From Haemonchus contortus (Eukaryota; Nematoda; Chromadorea; Rhabditida; Trichostrongylidae), in the NCBI GenBank assembly GCA_000469685.2, contig LS997565.1, positions 23,885,272 to 23,949,271 on the forward strand: 64,000 nucleotides of DNA. Reading direction: 5' to 3'. Every line of letters starts with the position of its first letter. Position 1 is the first letter of the stretch. This document shows positions 12,829 to 24,203 of the stretch, piece by piece. Position numbers and translations under genes: made by a program. The notes beneath the pieces are model-generated. The model did not search any database. It worked only from the letters and a program-made list of their open reading frames with translations, and had not been told where the DNA came from.

Positions 12829-13260
12829 TTGCAGATAGGAGGAATAGAGGAGAAGACAGTAATGAGAGCAACATTCACTATCAGGGACCTAGACCGCTAT
12901 TCTATTAGACAAGTGGAGATGGCATTCAGAGCTAATCAAAATCACAAAAGACACGGGTCGGCAAGCTGGAGCCATGGGAATCGATTGCAATGTGAGTGTA
13001 AAGTAGACTGGCCGAACGCTTTGCCTCTTATTCAAACACTCTCAAAATCAAGCCAGCCTGACCTCATGGACCGCCTGATGTTCATGCACCCAACCCACGC
13101 CGAGTGGGGTAGGAGTAAATGCAAGTTTTCTGGTGTGGTTTTTGCGTATTACGCAATTGCACGTTGTACTGGAAGTACGTGGAATGTTAACAACAATGAG
13201 GCTGGATCAATTTGTGACATCAGCATTCACATAACGTCTGAGGAGCTTGCGGGATATTAG
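12829..13260 (+). CDS. Unrecognised 143-codon open frame
   Basis: The frame is unusually long for this AT-rich non-coding background, is preceded by TTGCAG acceptor-like sites, and has no ATG at its 5' end, so it would be an exon or a remnant. The encoded sequence (for example FSGVVFAYYAIARCTG near the end) matches no family I know and shows no hydrophobic segment or repeat. It could be an exon of an unrecognised gene, a decayed transposon frame, or chance. Confidence 0.2.
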   Translation: MQIGGIEEKTVMRATFTIRDLDRYSIRQVEMAFRANQNHKRHGSASWSHGNRLQCECKVDWPNALPLIQTLSKSSQPDLMDRLMFMHPTHAEWGRSKCKFSGVVFAYYAIARCTGSTWNVNNNEAGSICDISIHITSEELAGY

Positions 13261-13936
13261 TGAAAAGTAGGCAACCTTCGGGTTACTCGAACAAAGAGGG
13301 TTTGCTAGATGACATCAGCTCTCGACAGGAACGAATAGAGATGTAACTGGTCCACTGAAGTGCTAGAACAAATCGATAATGACAGGGACGACAGGTGATA
13401 CAGGTGTTCAAGGAGTGTCACTGATCAAAAGGTGCGTCCAAAAGTCTTGCAAACACATACGTCGGCAATTGCTTGGAACGAATGCGTATTGAAGTTGAAA
13501 GATCTCTCACCAATCAGTCGATGGCTCCATCTCAGAATAAAAAAACTTGTGGTGGTTTCTATCAAAAATTTCGCTACGGCTACTCAAGTTGAGGACCACA
13601 GATTTGGTTTAAAGCTAACTTTCACTTTTTGTGGGAGAAGTTCTCAAGACTGACTCGAGAACCCAGCCTATATCGAAAAGTTAGTTTTGAACCGAATATG
13701 TGGTCCTCGAAAGATTATGCGCTCAACAAAAACTTGATTGCACAGAGATCCGAGCACTACGACTAGTCTTCAGATGAGCCATCGGGGAATATCAAATATC
13801 TCGTTATGAAGCGCTGAAAATTTCGGTAAGAAACAATATGAGCTGGGCGATCATAACATTTTAAAGAGTGCCTGAAGACTTAATGTCCTGCGAATTATCC
13901 CACCCCCCACCTTGTTGTTATAACGTTCGGAAAGTA

Positions 13937-14513
13937 TTAGGTTGATGCATAATTATTGCGGATTCTTTCGCGGGCTTTTCTCTCGATAGAATTTGAATAT
14001 TGAGTTCGGGTTTTTTCTAAAAATGATCTACTCGATTTCCTCTAGAAGAGTATATTCAAAAAACCATCCGCATATTCGCGAAATTAGGCTTAACTACTTT
14101 GAAAAAGAGTGGAAGGTGGCACAGTCATTCCGCGATCTCAGTAGCTTTTCGGCGACCGAGCAATCAGCCAGAGCCAACCAAGAAAGGGGATCTGCTCCTG
14201 AATCTGCCATATTCACCAGCAGGAACATCTAAGGACTATCTCGTCAACCGTTCGTTGAAAAAATGGTCAGGGAATAGAACTTACGTCGATTTGGATGACT
14301 TGATGGCCGATGTCAAGGCGTGGATCGCCCGAAAGGATCAAAACTTCTTCGCTTTTGGGATCCGACTAACTAATCAATGGAAAGCAGTGTTTGATGTAGA
14401 TGGTGAATAAGTTCCGGAATAATTATTCGAATATGTCTTCGCTTAGTACTTCTATAGTTTCTTTAAGTAAAATTTGCTGAAAATAATCAGCAATAATTAT
14501 GCATAAACCTAAT
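13937..14513 (+). mobile_element. Internally deleted mariner element, copy 1
   Basis: The 577 bp element begins TTAGGTTGATGCATAATTAT and ends with the near-perfect inverse, and both ends are flanked by TA, the mariner target. It keeps the N-terminal transposase piece (HIREIRLNYF, the helix-turn-helix start) and then, in another frame, the C-terminal end (LPYSPAGTSKDYLVNRSLKK, then DQNFFAF). The catalytic middle is missing, so it cannot encode a working transposase. The copy at 32032 has the same junction. Confidence 0.85.
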
Positions 14514-15811
14514 ATGTAGGAGTAACGACCCACCAAGGACACTCCACAGCACTCTAAACACTTTAAAGAGAGCGCTTGCTCATTCTGACCGTCTATTCGT
14601 AGCACTGCTATGTTGGGCAGTCGCGTTTTTCTGTATGTCTGACGGTCACGAAATTCGATTTTACATAAGAAATCACTTGGTGAAGTTGAATCAGGCTCGG
14701 AATGAGTTGGGCTCGGGGCAAGATCAACTGAGCAAACGTCAGGTAACGGAAGCTCCGCTCATGGTAAACTGGACATGCACTGAGAAGAACTTCGCCTGGG
14801 AAAAACTTCCTAATTTCGTTTCGTAGGAGCCCATCCACGGACGCGGAAAAATGTGCAGAGATAGGAATGGGTCAACAAATACAACGGAAGACGCCCGCTC
14901 ACGGTCACAACAGGCTGTCGTTCCACATGAATTTGTCATGAGATTCCATCACAGCCGATAGGCCACATTTTTGAGGGAATAACTCATGTCAAGTTAAGTA
15001 CATTCTCATGACATTTCTCGATGTGTGTTTCGCATTGATGCACACCTTAGTGTGAGTGTGGTTTACAAAATATCAAGTCTCAAAAGTTTTGCTCGGAATC
15101 TTGAATCAAGCCTAATTCTCTCTGAAATTATGCTCGGCTATTTAGATTTGCAAGGTCCGGAAGGAATTGGTATAAGTTCGCTTAAATAGCCCCTTGTTGC
15201 CTTCATTCTGTTTTTGATGAGAAACTATGGGCACTCAGGTAATTGTTGCAGACGGAGTTTCGAATACACGAAAATTATACGAAAAGGTCTTCCTTGCCGC
15301 TTATAAATGGGGCCCTGATGTAGGTAACACCGAACGCCAGTCGGAGTTGTGTGAAACTAATCCATCTATTCCTTCTTCGATTGATATCACAATGGTATCA
15401 CATGGTGGCGCTAAAAACTTACGGCAAATTGAATGAACTTTCTGCCACCAACCATGAAACTCTAACAGCCGCTTAACATGGATGCATTCGATGGGCGCTA
15501 AAGCTTCTGACTCTGCTTTGAAGTCGTGGCACCCATGCAGCGTTTATCCCCAAACTCGCGATATACTAGGCTGGTGCTGGGGCTTCCGTACACAACCAAC
15601 TCTGTAAATCTTACGCTCAGACATTGAGATCTTTACGTTTCCGAGCCCAAAAGAGAGTTTTGTGTGATCCCGGACCACTGTAGGAATTTCCGTTTTAAAC
15701 ATCGTCCATTGGGTAACCCCACCTTCCATGAGAATTGATCTTTCTTCCCTTGCTAACAATAAGCAGTATTCGTTCCCTTCCCAGTCACTAATGTACTTGA
15801 ATATAGATATA

Positions 15812-16823
15812 CAGTGCGTCTCCAAATGATACAGCCACCTCAAATTTTCCCGAGAACTCTCAGTATACGATGTTTCTGAAAAACTTCCGAAGTAAAAATG
15901 TGTCAAATCTGAATTGCAATTCGCACATTATCACCGAATTCCAACTCGGGGACACAACGTTTTTTTTGCAAGTTTTTCAGAGAAGGGTGCTTTTCCAACG
16001 TTTCCAAATGAAACAGCCACTAACAAAATTAATTTATTTAACAACAACATACAACAAGGAGAGAAACTTGTAAAGTCGATAATCAGTTGGTCTACCATTC
16101 CTTCGAATTACTCCGAAAATACGTGGTCTAGGCTCAAATAAAGACTACTAATCAGCTACCAGTCAACTTGGCGCCATGCTTCGATGATCGCTTTTTTCGA
16201 AACCTTGACGTTTCGGAATTGCTTGTTTTAGGCGTGAATCTTCCGCACTCCTTCTTCGAATTTCCGTCTAACAAGCTGTAGTTTTTTCTACCTCAGGTCG
16301 TGCCAGTAAAATTGGTTCCCGTCTAAACCATCACAATTGAGCTTCTTTTCATCGGGAAAAACGACCTGAAGAACAAAAGCCATCAAGAAAAGGAAGGTCA
16401 AATGCCAGCACATGAAGAATACCTTATTCTAATCGGATCGGCTACACCTTATGGCGAAGGTGACCCGATTTTCTCGATGTCTTTTTGTTATAGAGGGCGC
16501 CTTACGCACTTTCCGCCTGACTATGAACTTGGACTTTCTGATCACCTTCCAAACAGCGTTTTTTGAGACACTGAGGTTCAGAGACGATAGGATTTCCATG
16601 CAGAACTTGGTGGAGTTCGACGCTTCCCTCAAAATATGGTGCTAGTCTCTGGCGGATAACAGTGTAGGACGAGGACAGGATTTGACCTCTGCCGAATTTC
16701 GAAAGCAGCTTCCCTCTTCTCATTGCCTAAAAATGAACATTACATAAACAAAGCGATTTCGTTGCGCTTAACTAAAACAGTACATGAAGACGTGAAGTGG
16801 TTGTATCATTTGGAAACGCACTG
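15812..16823 (-). mobile_element. Tc1-like element, decayed
   Basis: The ends are inverted repeats: CAGTGCGTCTCCAAATGATA on the left and TATCATTTGGAAACGCACTG on the right, about 1012 bp apart, with TA next to the left end. On the minus strand the transposase remnant starts MRRGKLLSKFGRGQI at 16723, continues SVSKNAVWKVIRKSK and RRKVRKAPSITKRH, then VVFPDEKKLNCDGLDGNQFY, which holds the first Asp of the DDE triad. Frameshifts and stops interrupt it, and the second and third acidic residues were not found. The family is Tc1 of nematodes. Confidence 0.85.
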
Positions 16824-17234
16824 AAGGTTTCCTGTCCAAGCTCTGCCCACTTTGCTTCCCAGTGAACCTATCATGGGCAGTGCTTCCAACCTTCACTAAC
16901 TAATACACCTTTGTCTCGCTGCCAATAGAAATAGCGGGCGAATCGCAGCTGTGAGGACAGATACGAAAGAAGGGCACTGACAATAATATCGCTATCGCTA
17001 TACGCAATGAAATCTGTGAGCCGTGGCGGAGCCATCAGATTGGTTTCTGAGTGAACTATCTTTTCCTCGCGAGCGATCTGGCAACGTCGCGAGTGAACGA
17101 AGAGGCCTCTAAAGGATTCACGACGGTAGAGTAATTGAAGTCAGAAAGAGGGAATGAGGAAGGATTCTTGGCAAGGCAAAGATTCATGGATGTTTTGCCC
17201 TGCGAAGAAAACCCTCCCCAGCACAGGCCCCTCC

Positions 17235-18545
17235 TTGCAGACATAACCATAAGAACGGAGCGGAGGATCCAGTGATGGAAGCTTCAGCGAGCCAAAAAAG
17301 ACCTCAAACGGAAGATACTGGAAGCTAAACTTCCAATTACTGAAAGGCCTTTCCAGCAGGCCTGGAGCAACGCCTGAAGCTCATCCTACGATGGGCAGGG
17401 AGAAGAAGGCTCAAGGTGAACTCCAAGGAAACAACAAAGCATTGTTGTGGAACGACGGAGTCCAACAAGTTTCAGAGCGGAAGAAAGCGCTGGCATAAGA
17501 CGCAAAGCGCCCAAAGACCAACTTGCCTTCAGTACTTCCAAGAGGATCGCTAAGGCTGCTGAATTGAAGAATACACAAATCGATGCTTCCTACGAGAAAC
17601 TCAATGGTCAAGAATTACAGAAGTCCGTCTTCCGATTGGCGGAGCAGAACCAGGCCTAGGGGTGGTGAGGGCTGCAAAGAGCCGCGAGGGTTCAATTTCG
17701 GTGAAGCCTGACGAGGTCAAACGTAGTTGGAAAGAATAATTGAACGGGCTACTTTTATTAGCGAATAATTCGTCCGTCAAACAAAAGACTCTCGCAGTGT
17801 ACGGGATAAAGTGGCGCACCCGAGCTCTGAACACTACGACCACTATATAGGAAAAAATGTGGAGAAGCAGTACTCCCACCTCAAAGCTAGAAAGAGGACG
17901 CGATCGAGTATTGTAACCACCACGGGATAGTGCTAACTTCTCACACCGTGGAAATGTACAAGCGATTGTGTATCGACTCAAAATTGAAGGAAGTGGTTCA
18001 CATTTAACAGGAGCACCTCGGTTTCGTACCGATAGCAGATGCTCTCCTCATTCCAGACAAGTGATGAAGAAGTATCGAGAAAAGCTACCCATCCTTCCTC
18101 AAGCCCGAGAAAAAACTTGACCGTCTCCCACGACAATTCCTCTGAAGAGTGCACTTGAAGCGTAACATTTTTGAACACATGATCTCCCTGGTGAGGAACA
18201 TGTACGACAGTCACGGCTCCACAACAGAAATACCTACTCCACGCGACCTTACCGAAGCAGTAAGTGTAATTGTTATTGTGCACCCGAAATCAGCTCTGCG
18301 CCAGTTCCTCTTCCTGATTACAATGGACTTCATCACAAAGACACAAGAACTCATGAATGTACCGCTGGAAACCATCCTCTACACTGATGAGATCGCTTTG
18401 ATAACAAAGAATAACTCAAAGACGAGCTGCAGCATTGGCAGAAGGTGCTGGCGGAGATTAGGCTCCAACTGAACGTGAAGGGGACCAGGTTCCTTAGTTC
18501 AGAAGAGTGCACGGAGTCAATCGTAGCTCAGACCTCTCGGAAGAA
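17235..18545 (+). pseudogene. RTE-type LINE reverse transcriptase remnant
   Basis: Pieces of RTE ORF2 can be read in several plus-strand frames: the linker between endonuclease and RT (LWNDGVQQVSERKKALA, then AKAAELKNTQIDASYEKL and VFRLAEQNQA), and the RT palm with the altered catalytic motif ETILYTDEIALI in place of the usual YADD, followed by RFLSSEECTESIV. Many frameshifts and stops make it non-functional. The 5' endonuclease part is not recognised, and the 3' end stops just before the element at 18550. A C-terminal piece of the same type lies at 48360-48860. Confidence 0.8.
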
Positions 18546-18549
18546 CTAC

Positions 18550-20035
18550 AGGGTGCGCCATAAATATGGTAACAACTTTTCGGACCTCCGTTATTTCCTT
18601 GTTTGAAGGGTTTCTCCAAATCTGCACCTTCCCTTAAGTTTATGATATACCTTAGCCCATATATCCATTTTATATCTATTTTGGTGCTCCCAATAATATA
18701 TAGCGAAAAACGATGGTCCACCAACAGTTCCGCCTTTGCTTGCATTTGGTGAGTCCTTTTCTCGAATCGCTCCTCTCTTTTTAAACATTTCCCACATGAC
18801 AGTCTGTCAAATCACAAAGCTCAAAAAGGTTCTCTTGTCCCGTATATTACCCTTTTACCGGTTTGCAATTGCTTTAGAAGGTGTACGCTGCGGAACCTGC
18901 ATAAATACAAGGAAAATGACTGGTGATTTGTGGGGACGTGCGATTCGTGGCGATTCTGGGTGCGCGCGGCAAATTGTGCGGCGAAATTCACGATGATTCA
19001 AACAACCCTGACGCCTATCATTGGGGCACAAACTTGAAGTAGAGTACTTTAGTAGGGTCGGACAATCCTACTAACCTACTTAACTTCAAATTTGGGCCCC
19101 AATGATAAACGCTGCAGTCGTCCAAATCGCACCGAATTTCGCCGCGCAATTTGCCGCGCGCACCCAGAATCGCACGAATCGCACCACACCCGTGATTTGT
19201 TTGCCTGTTCTACTCCGATGGGAAAAGTTCACTCCGAGTAAATACACCGTATCCAGAAATAGAACTCGAAGCTTTGTAAGCTTCTTGACGTGAAGAGGTT
19301 AGAGTGAAAAAACAAATGCCTTGCGCTACTTGCGCGCGGCACGAGCTTCGCCACACTTGTTCCTGACTAAAGGGTGTTCAGCGGGAAAAAATTTTGAGAT
19401 CCCAGAGTGTACGTAAACTTCACACTACGAGTGCTGAAGCCGCTGAGAAGAGTCACCTCACCCCTCGTGGCCGTGTTCCCTCTTTCATGATGCTTTATGC
19501 TAGAATCTCTACAATCAGAGCGATATCGCAAGTTTTAGAAAAGCACAAAATTCAATACAAACCTCTTTAGCGAGGGTTTTCCTGGAAGGATACAGCTGAG
19601 GGTCAAAGTCTTTGTCAAGGATACGTTTCGAAAACTACGGCGCACTCGCTCACGAATGGGAAAAGATCAAGACTGGTATCGAAGAAATTTTTGCGATTGT
19701 ATCCCAGCTTCCAGTCCTCCTATGAATTTCCCGGACCACCATATGATGGGTCGCTGGATATAGCCCATACTTCAGAGGAAAGCCTGCGCCATCGCTGAGA
19801 AATCATGAAAGAAGCCCGGGATAGAGTTTCTCAGGAAACTCTGCCTGCCACCGTCGACGAGTAGCCGAAGCGTCTCCGAGCTATAACTAGTACAGGAGAC
19901 GTTTACATGGAATCACTGTGTGTTCGTTTTGGATGCCATGGATAGTAAGTAACTCACATGAATTCGCCATGTATCAATAAGAACTACAGTTTCTGCAGCC
20001 CATTTCTTTTGTAACCATATTTATGGCACACCCTG
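18550..20035. mobile_element. TA-flanked inverted-repeat element, 1486 bp
   Basis: The left end CAGGGTGCGCCATAAATATG and the right end CATATTTATGGCACACCCTG are inverted repeats with one mismatch over about 24 bases. Each end is immediately flanked by TA, as expected for the Tc1/mariner superfamily. No intact transposase frame is seen. Part of its length is a later insertion, the family B MITE at about 18920-19200. Its left border touches the end of the RTE remnant. Confidence 0.75.
18920..19200. repeat. MITE family B, copy 1, nested
   Basis: Long imperfect inverted arms: GATTCTGGGTGCGCGCGGCA on the left pairs with TGCCGCGCGCACCCAGAATC on the right, and the middle holds CATTGGGGC and GCCCCAATG as an inner inverted pair. 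There are no coding frames. It lies inside the element 18550-20035, so it probably arrived later. A second family member is at 49495-49735. Confidence 0.7.
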
Positions 20036-21975
20036 TATCTGAAGGGTGCAAGACTTCTGGAACCTGGGGAGCGATAAGGTGGCGTGGGGGGGGGGGGGGA
20101 ATGGCTGACGAAAACAGCGGATCCCGCGAAGGAATGACGCTAGAAAGAATAGTAAGAAGATGATGATTATATAGTAAGTAATACCAATAAGATTGCCTGA
20201 ATAACGCCGGTCTCTCTTCCTTTTCGTATTGAAGTTGGCCCACTGCCTGCATTCCTCTCATATTTGGACGCTCGTGAAGAAGAATAATAGTAATTGATTT
20301 CCGACCCTGCACACGCGAGCACTCCATATTTTCGTGCCATGATGGAAGTCCTGCTCAAGACCTATGTGTTGAAGTCAAGCGGCCCATTCCCCATTTACTG
20401 CAACTTGGTCTCAAATCAAACTGCGCGCATTGCACACCCGTTCCGCTCTCCCCTCTTCTCCTCCACCCAATTCAGTCACCTAGCAGCAGTATTAGAAGCG
20501 TTCCCATCTTGCCGCCACCTAGACTAGTATAAAATTTGAGAGCTCTGAATCCTTGTTAACAATTTTCGCTCACACTTCGCCCTTGTGGAGTCCAATTCTT
20601 CCACCTACCATCGATGTTCCTACCCTGCCGCCCGCACCCCTACCAAATTTCAACGCTTCAGGTCCACGAAAAAAAGCTGTAGATTCGTGATCAAGTATTT
20701 TTTTCGCGCGAGCCGAAACCTTCTGAGAGGAGTGCACTACTGTCACACAACATAAGCTTGTATGCTACGAATTTTCTGTTAAGGGTAATTTCAATAATTC
20801 TTAAATTTATAAGTGGAATTCTCAAACAGAAAAAGCATTTCCAATAGTATAAGTCCATTTTCAATCTAGTCATTGATTTAAAATGATACATCCTCACCCA
20901 TTCCTTTTCCGTTAGCCTCAAATCACTGATGAGCCTCAGGGTAGGGTGGAGACGGTTGTTCGTTTGACGAAAGTAGTCATCCTTAGTTTGTCCGGTTATT
21001 TCATCCTTTTGATATTTGCTGTTTGCCACACGCTCCACTGATTTCAATATGTTTCATTTTACTTACACGTTTTGAATTTGAGCGCTCTAGGACCAAATGA
21101 CAATTTTTGGCCTGCCTTTTCCTGCCGCCTGTACCCCTACTGAATTTGAGCGCTCTATGTCCACGGGAACAGGGACTGTGAGTTTCAGTTGTGAGCTCAA
21201 AAATTTATTTCGCGCAAATCTGGTTCCCGTGGTCTTGCCACCCACTATAAGTGCTCCATCCTGCAACCTATACGTCTACCAAGCTTGAACGCTTAGGACC
21301 AAATGACAATTTTTGCAGATCTGGCCCCTAGAACATATCATCAGCGCTCTCATTGAGCCGCCTGTGTCCTTACCGGATTCAGATGCTCTAGTCCAAATTA
21401 ACAGTTTTCGCTCTCGCTCCGCTTCATGGAAAGTTGTATAATCGGCTGATTCGTCATTCGTTCATTGAGATAAATAATGGCTGATACTTTTCTGTACAAA
21501 TTCGAAATTCGACACATGACTAAAAGGATGTTAGATGTGTGCCGATGCCTATGATTAAAAATCTCGATCTGCCGCCCTTCGTGTTAGAAATAAGCACCCA
21601 TTAAAAATTCAATTATAGGGTAGCTAAAGTCTTGAAATGTTGTCGAGTAGTAATAACACCAACCTCTGGGGCTGCTATAAGTAGAAATACTTTTCTTCAA
21701 GGATGTATCACTAGTAGGGAGCCCCAAATCATTAATGGTCGGATGAGTTCCGTTACTAATAATATCGAACACAGAGAAATTGTGATCCTTCACTGAGTCG
21801 CAAACCTTGCTAGATAGCGGTCGTAATCTAACAGCAATCAATGAAAATTATTTTCATCACCTTATGAAGGAGAACCTTCGAACGGTTCCTAAAACTGTTT
21901 GACCGCTCATTTTTTGTCAACCTACTCAACCATGCCGTCTTATCGAAAAACATACTGAAAAGTCAAGGCTACATA
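20036..21975. other. Intergenic with family C repeat units
   Basis: It holds a run of 14 G at 20086-20099 and several minus-oriented units of the family C repeat at about 20380-20660 and 21060-21440. Recurring phrases are CCTGCCGCC, followed by ACCCCTAC, then AATTTGAGCGCTCT and GGTCCACG. No gene is recognised. Confidence 0.5.
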
Positions 21976-22487
21976 GTTGAAGGCACAATTCACGATAATT
22001 TTGAGGTTCCTTTTTAGGTTGAAGTTTTGATGTAACATCGGTTGAAAAGTGGAAGTGTTGGTGTACATCGGTCGCGAAAAAAGCGAGAAAAACCGCCTAC
22101 TCCAAGCTTCGAGAAGCAGCGGAGGTGGAGGTTGTATGAGGTCACTGTGATACTAATGCATGTAAGAGGCGTTTGTTCGAATTTTAACTTGCTTCCATCG
22201 TGCAAAGAGCTAACTACATCGAATCGTAACTGACCAGCATTGCCTTTTGTGGCCGCTATGGGTCATGGAGAGCTGTTTGAACTTCCTACATTGGTTCCCT
22301 TGTGAGTGGTGCAGCCTCTACAAATCGTTGAGAGTCGTCCACTAGGGGTGTGGCATTCACACGATACAATCTCTGGTCCCTTACTGTGTCCTATCCAAAA
22401 AGCCTTCGCCCCTTTTATGGCATGAGGGTGAGCATCGAATTCATACTATAGGGAAAGACCATTTTTATCGTGAACTGTGCCTTTGAT
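21976..22487. repeat. MITE family A, copy 3
   Basis: The left end TGAAGGCACAATTCACGATA and the right end TATCGTGAACTGTGCCTTTG form a near-perfect inverted pair about 510 bases apart. This is the best-preserved pair of ends of the family in the window. There is no coding capacity. Confidence 0.7.
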
Positions 22488-22839
22488 ACCAAATTGGCAT
22501 GCCCGTTGAGGGTTCATTTAGTAGATAGCTCTCGCTTCCTGGAGATCCTTATAAGCTCTTATCAGTTATTATCAATTCTTGCTTAGAGTACCTTGGAACT
22601 CGCTACATTCCACATCACCTATTTAATTGTCAAGGTTGGCTCTCCATTGGCTCCCGCCTATACGGTTCTCTTGTTAGCAATTCCTATCACCATCATCTAC
22701 GCTTATTTCTTAACCCACACGTACTAAAATGGCAAGGCTCCACTGCTAACATGAAGAAGGTGAAAGCCTAGCGCCTCTTGCCTTCTGAAGCTCATTATCA
22801 ATTCATATCTATCGTCATCTCGTCCTGTCACCTAACACC

Positions 22840-22960
22840 TGTGTTCCCATCCTGCCGCCTCCACTCCTGCTAAATCTGAACGCTCTCGGTTCAAAGGAAT
22901 AGGAGCTATGGTGTCCACATCCTGCTGTAAGGAGCACAGGCGGCAGGACGAGAAATTTGA
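22840..22960 (-). repeat. Family C repeat unit beside the microsatellite
   Basis: CATCCTGCCGCCTCCACTCC followed by TAAATCTGAACGCTCTCGGT resembles the units at 20.4-21.4 kb and, inverted, those at 46.8-47.1 kb. It directly precedes the CA/CATA tract. Confidence 0.5.
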
Positions 22961-23001
22961 AATTCTAGATGCACGGGAGCAGGACATATAAATTCCCGGT
23001 C

Positions 23002-23005
<4 letters not shown>

Positions 23006-23090
<85 letters not shown>

Positions 23091-23092
23091 AC

Positions 23093-23124
<32 letters not shown>

Positions 23125-23173
23125 ACACACTACACAGCACACACCACACACACACCCACACACACACACACAC

Positions 23174-23213
<40 letters not shown>

Positions 23214-23216
23214 CAC

Positions 23217-23248
<32 letters not shown>

Positions 23249-23267
23249 ACACACAAACAACACACCA

Positions 23268-23305
<38 letters not shown>

Positions 23306-24203
23306 ACACAACCCACAACACACACATTACATACATACATTCAAATACATACATACATACATACATACGTACATACATACATACATACATACATACATAC
23401 ATACATACATACATACATAACATAGCATACATACATACGTACATACATACATACATTACTATACATACATACATACATACATAACATACATCATACATAC
23501 ATACATACATACATACGATACCATACATACATACATATCATAATACATCACATACATACATACATACATACATACATACATACATACATACATACATACA
23601 TACATACCATACATACATAACATACATTACATACATACATACATACAACATACATACATACATACATACATACATACATACATACATACATACATACATA
23701 CATACATACATACATACATACATACATACATACATACATACATACATACATACATACATACATACATACATACATACATAATACATACATACATACATAC
23801 ATACATACATACATACATACATTAACATACACATACATACATACATACATACATACATACATACATACATACATACATACATACATACATACATACATAC
23901 ATACATACATACATACATACATACATACATACATACATACATACATACATACATACATACATACATACATACATACATACATACATACATACATACATAC
24001 ATACATAATACATAACATACATACATACATACATACATATACATACATACAACATACATACATACATACATACATACATACATACATACATACATACATA
24101 CATACATACATACATACACATACAGACATATACACATACACACATACACATACCCACATATACACACAAACACAAACACACACAAACACGAACACACACA
24201 CAT
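23006..24203. repeat. 1.2 kb compound microsatellite (CA)n then (CATA)n
   Basis: From 23006 to about 23327 the tract is (CA)n with scattered interruptions. From about 23327 to 24118 it is (CATA)n with few interruptions, and from 24118 to 24203 it is mixed CA-rich. Long open frames in this region (His-Thr, Cys-Met-Tyr-Val and similar) are artefacts of the repeat and not genes. Confidence 0.97.

Larger units (their letters stand above)
9462..13936. other. Mostly non-coding stretch upstream of the first recognised Rel/ankyrin exon
   Basis: Missing 5' exons of the minus-strand Rel/ankyrin gene could lie here, but I found none by reading for RHD motifs. It includes a run of 15 C at 11618-11632 and short inverted segments around 9660-9780. 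Two open frames (9906-10064 and 12829-13260) are listed separately with low confidence. Confidence 0.5.

Noticed and set aside
13993..14410. Two overlapping plus-strand frames that look like small genes
   Set aside because: They are the N- and C-terminal scraps of a deleted mariner transposase between TA-flanked ends.
15544..15906. 120-codon minus-strand frame overlapping the left end of the Tc1-like element
   Set aside because: It crosses the terminal repeat and resembles no protein; most likely chance.
17601..18283. Two minus-strand frames of 126 and 101 codons
   Set aside because: They are antisense to the RTE reverse transcriptase remnant and show no family resemblance.
22832..24203. 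Long frames of His-Thr, Cys-Val and Cys-Met-Tyr-Val repeats on both strands
   Set aside because: They are translations of the CA/CATA microsatellite; every frame of such a repeat lacks stops.
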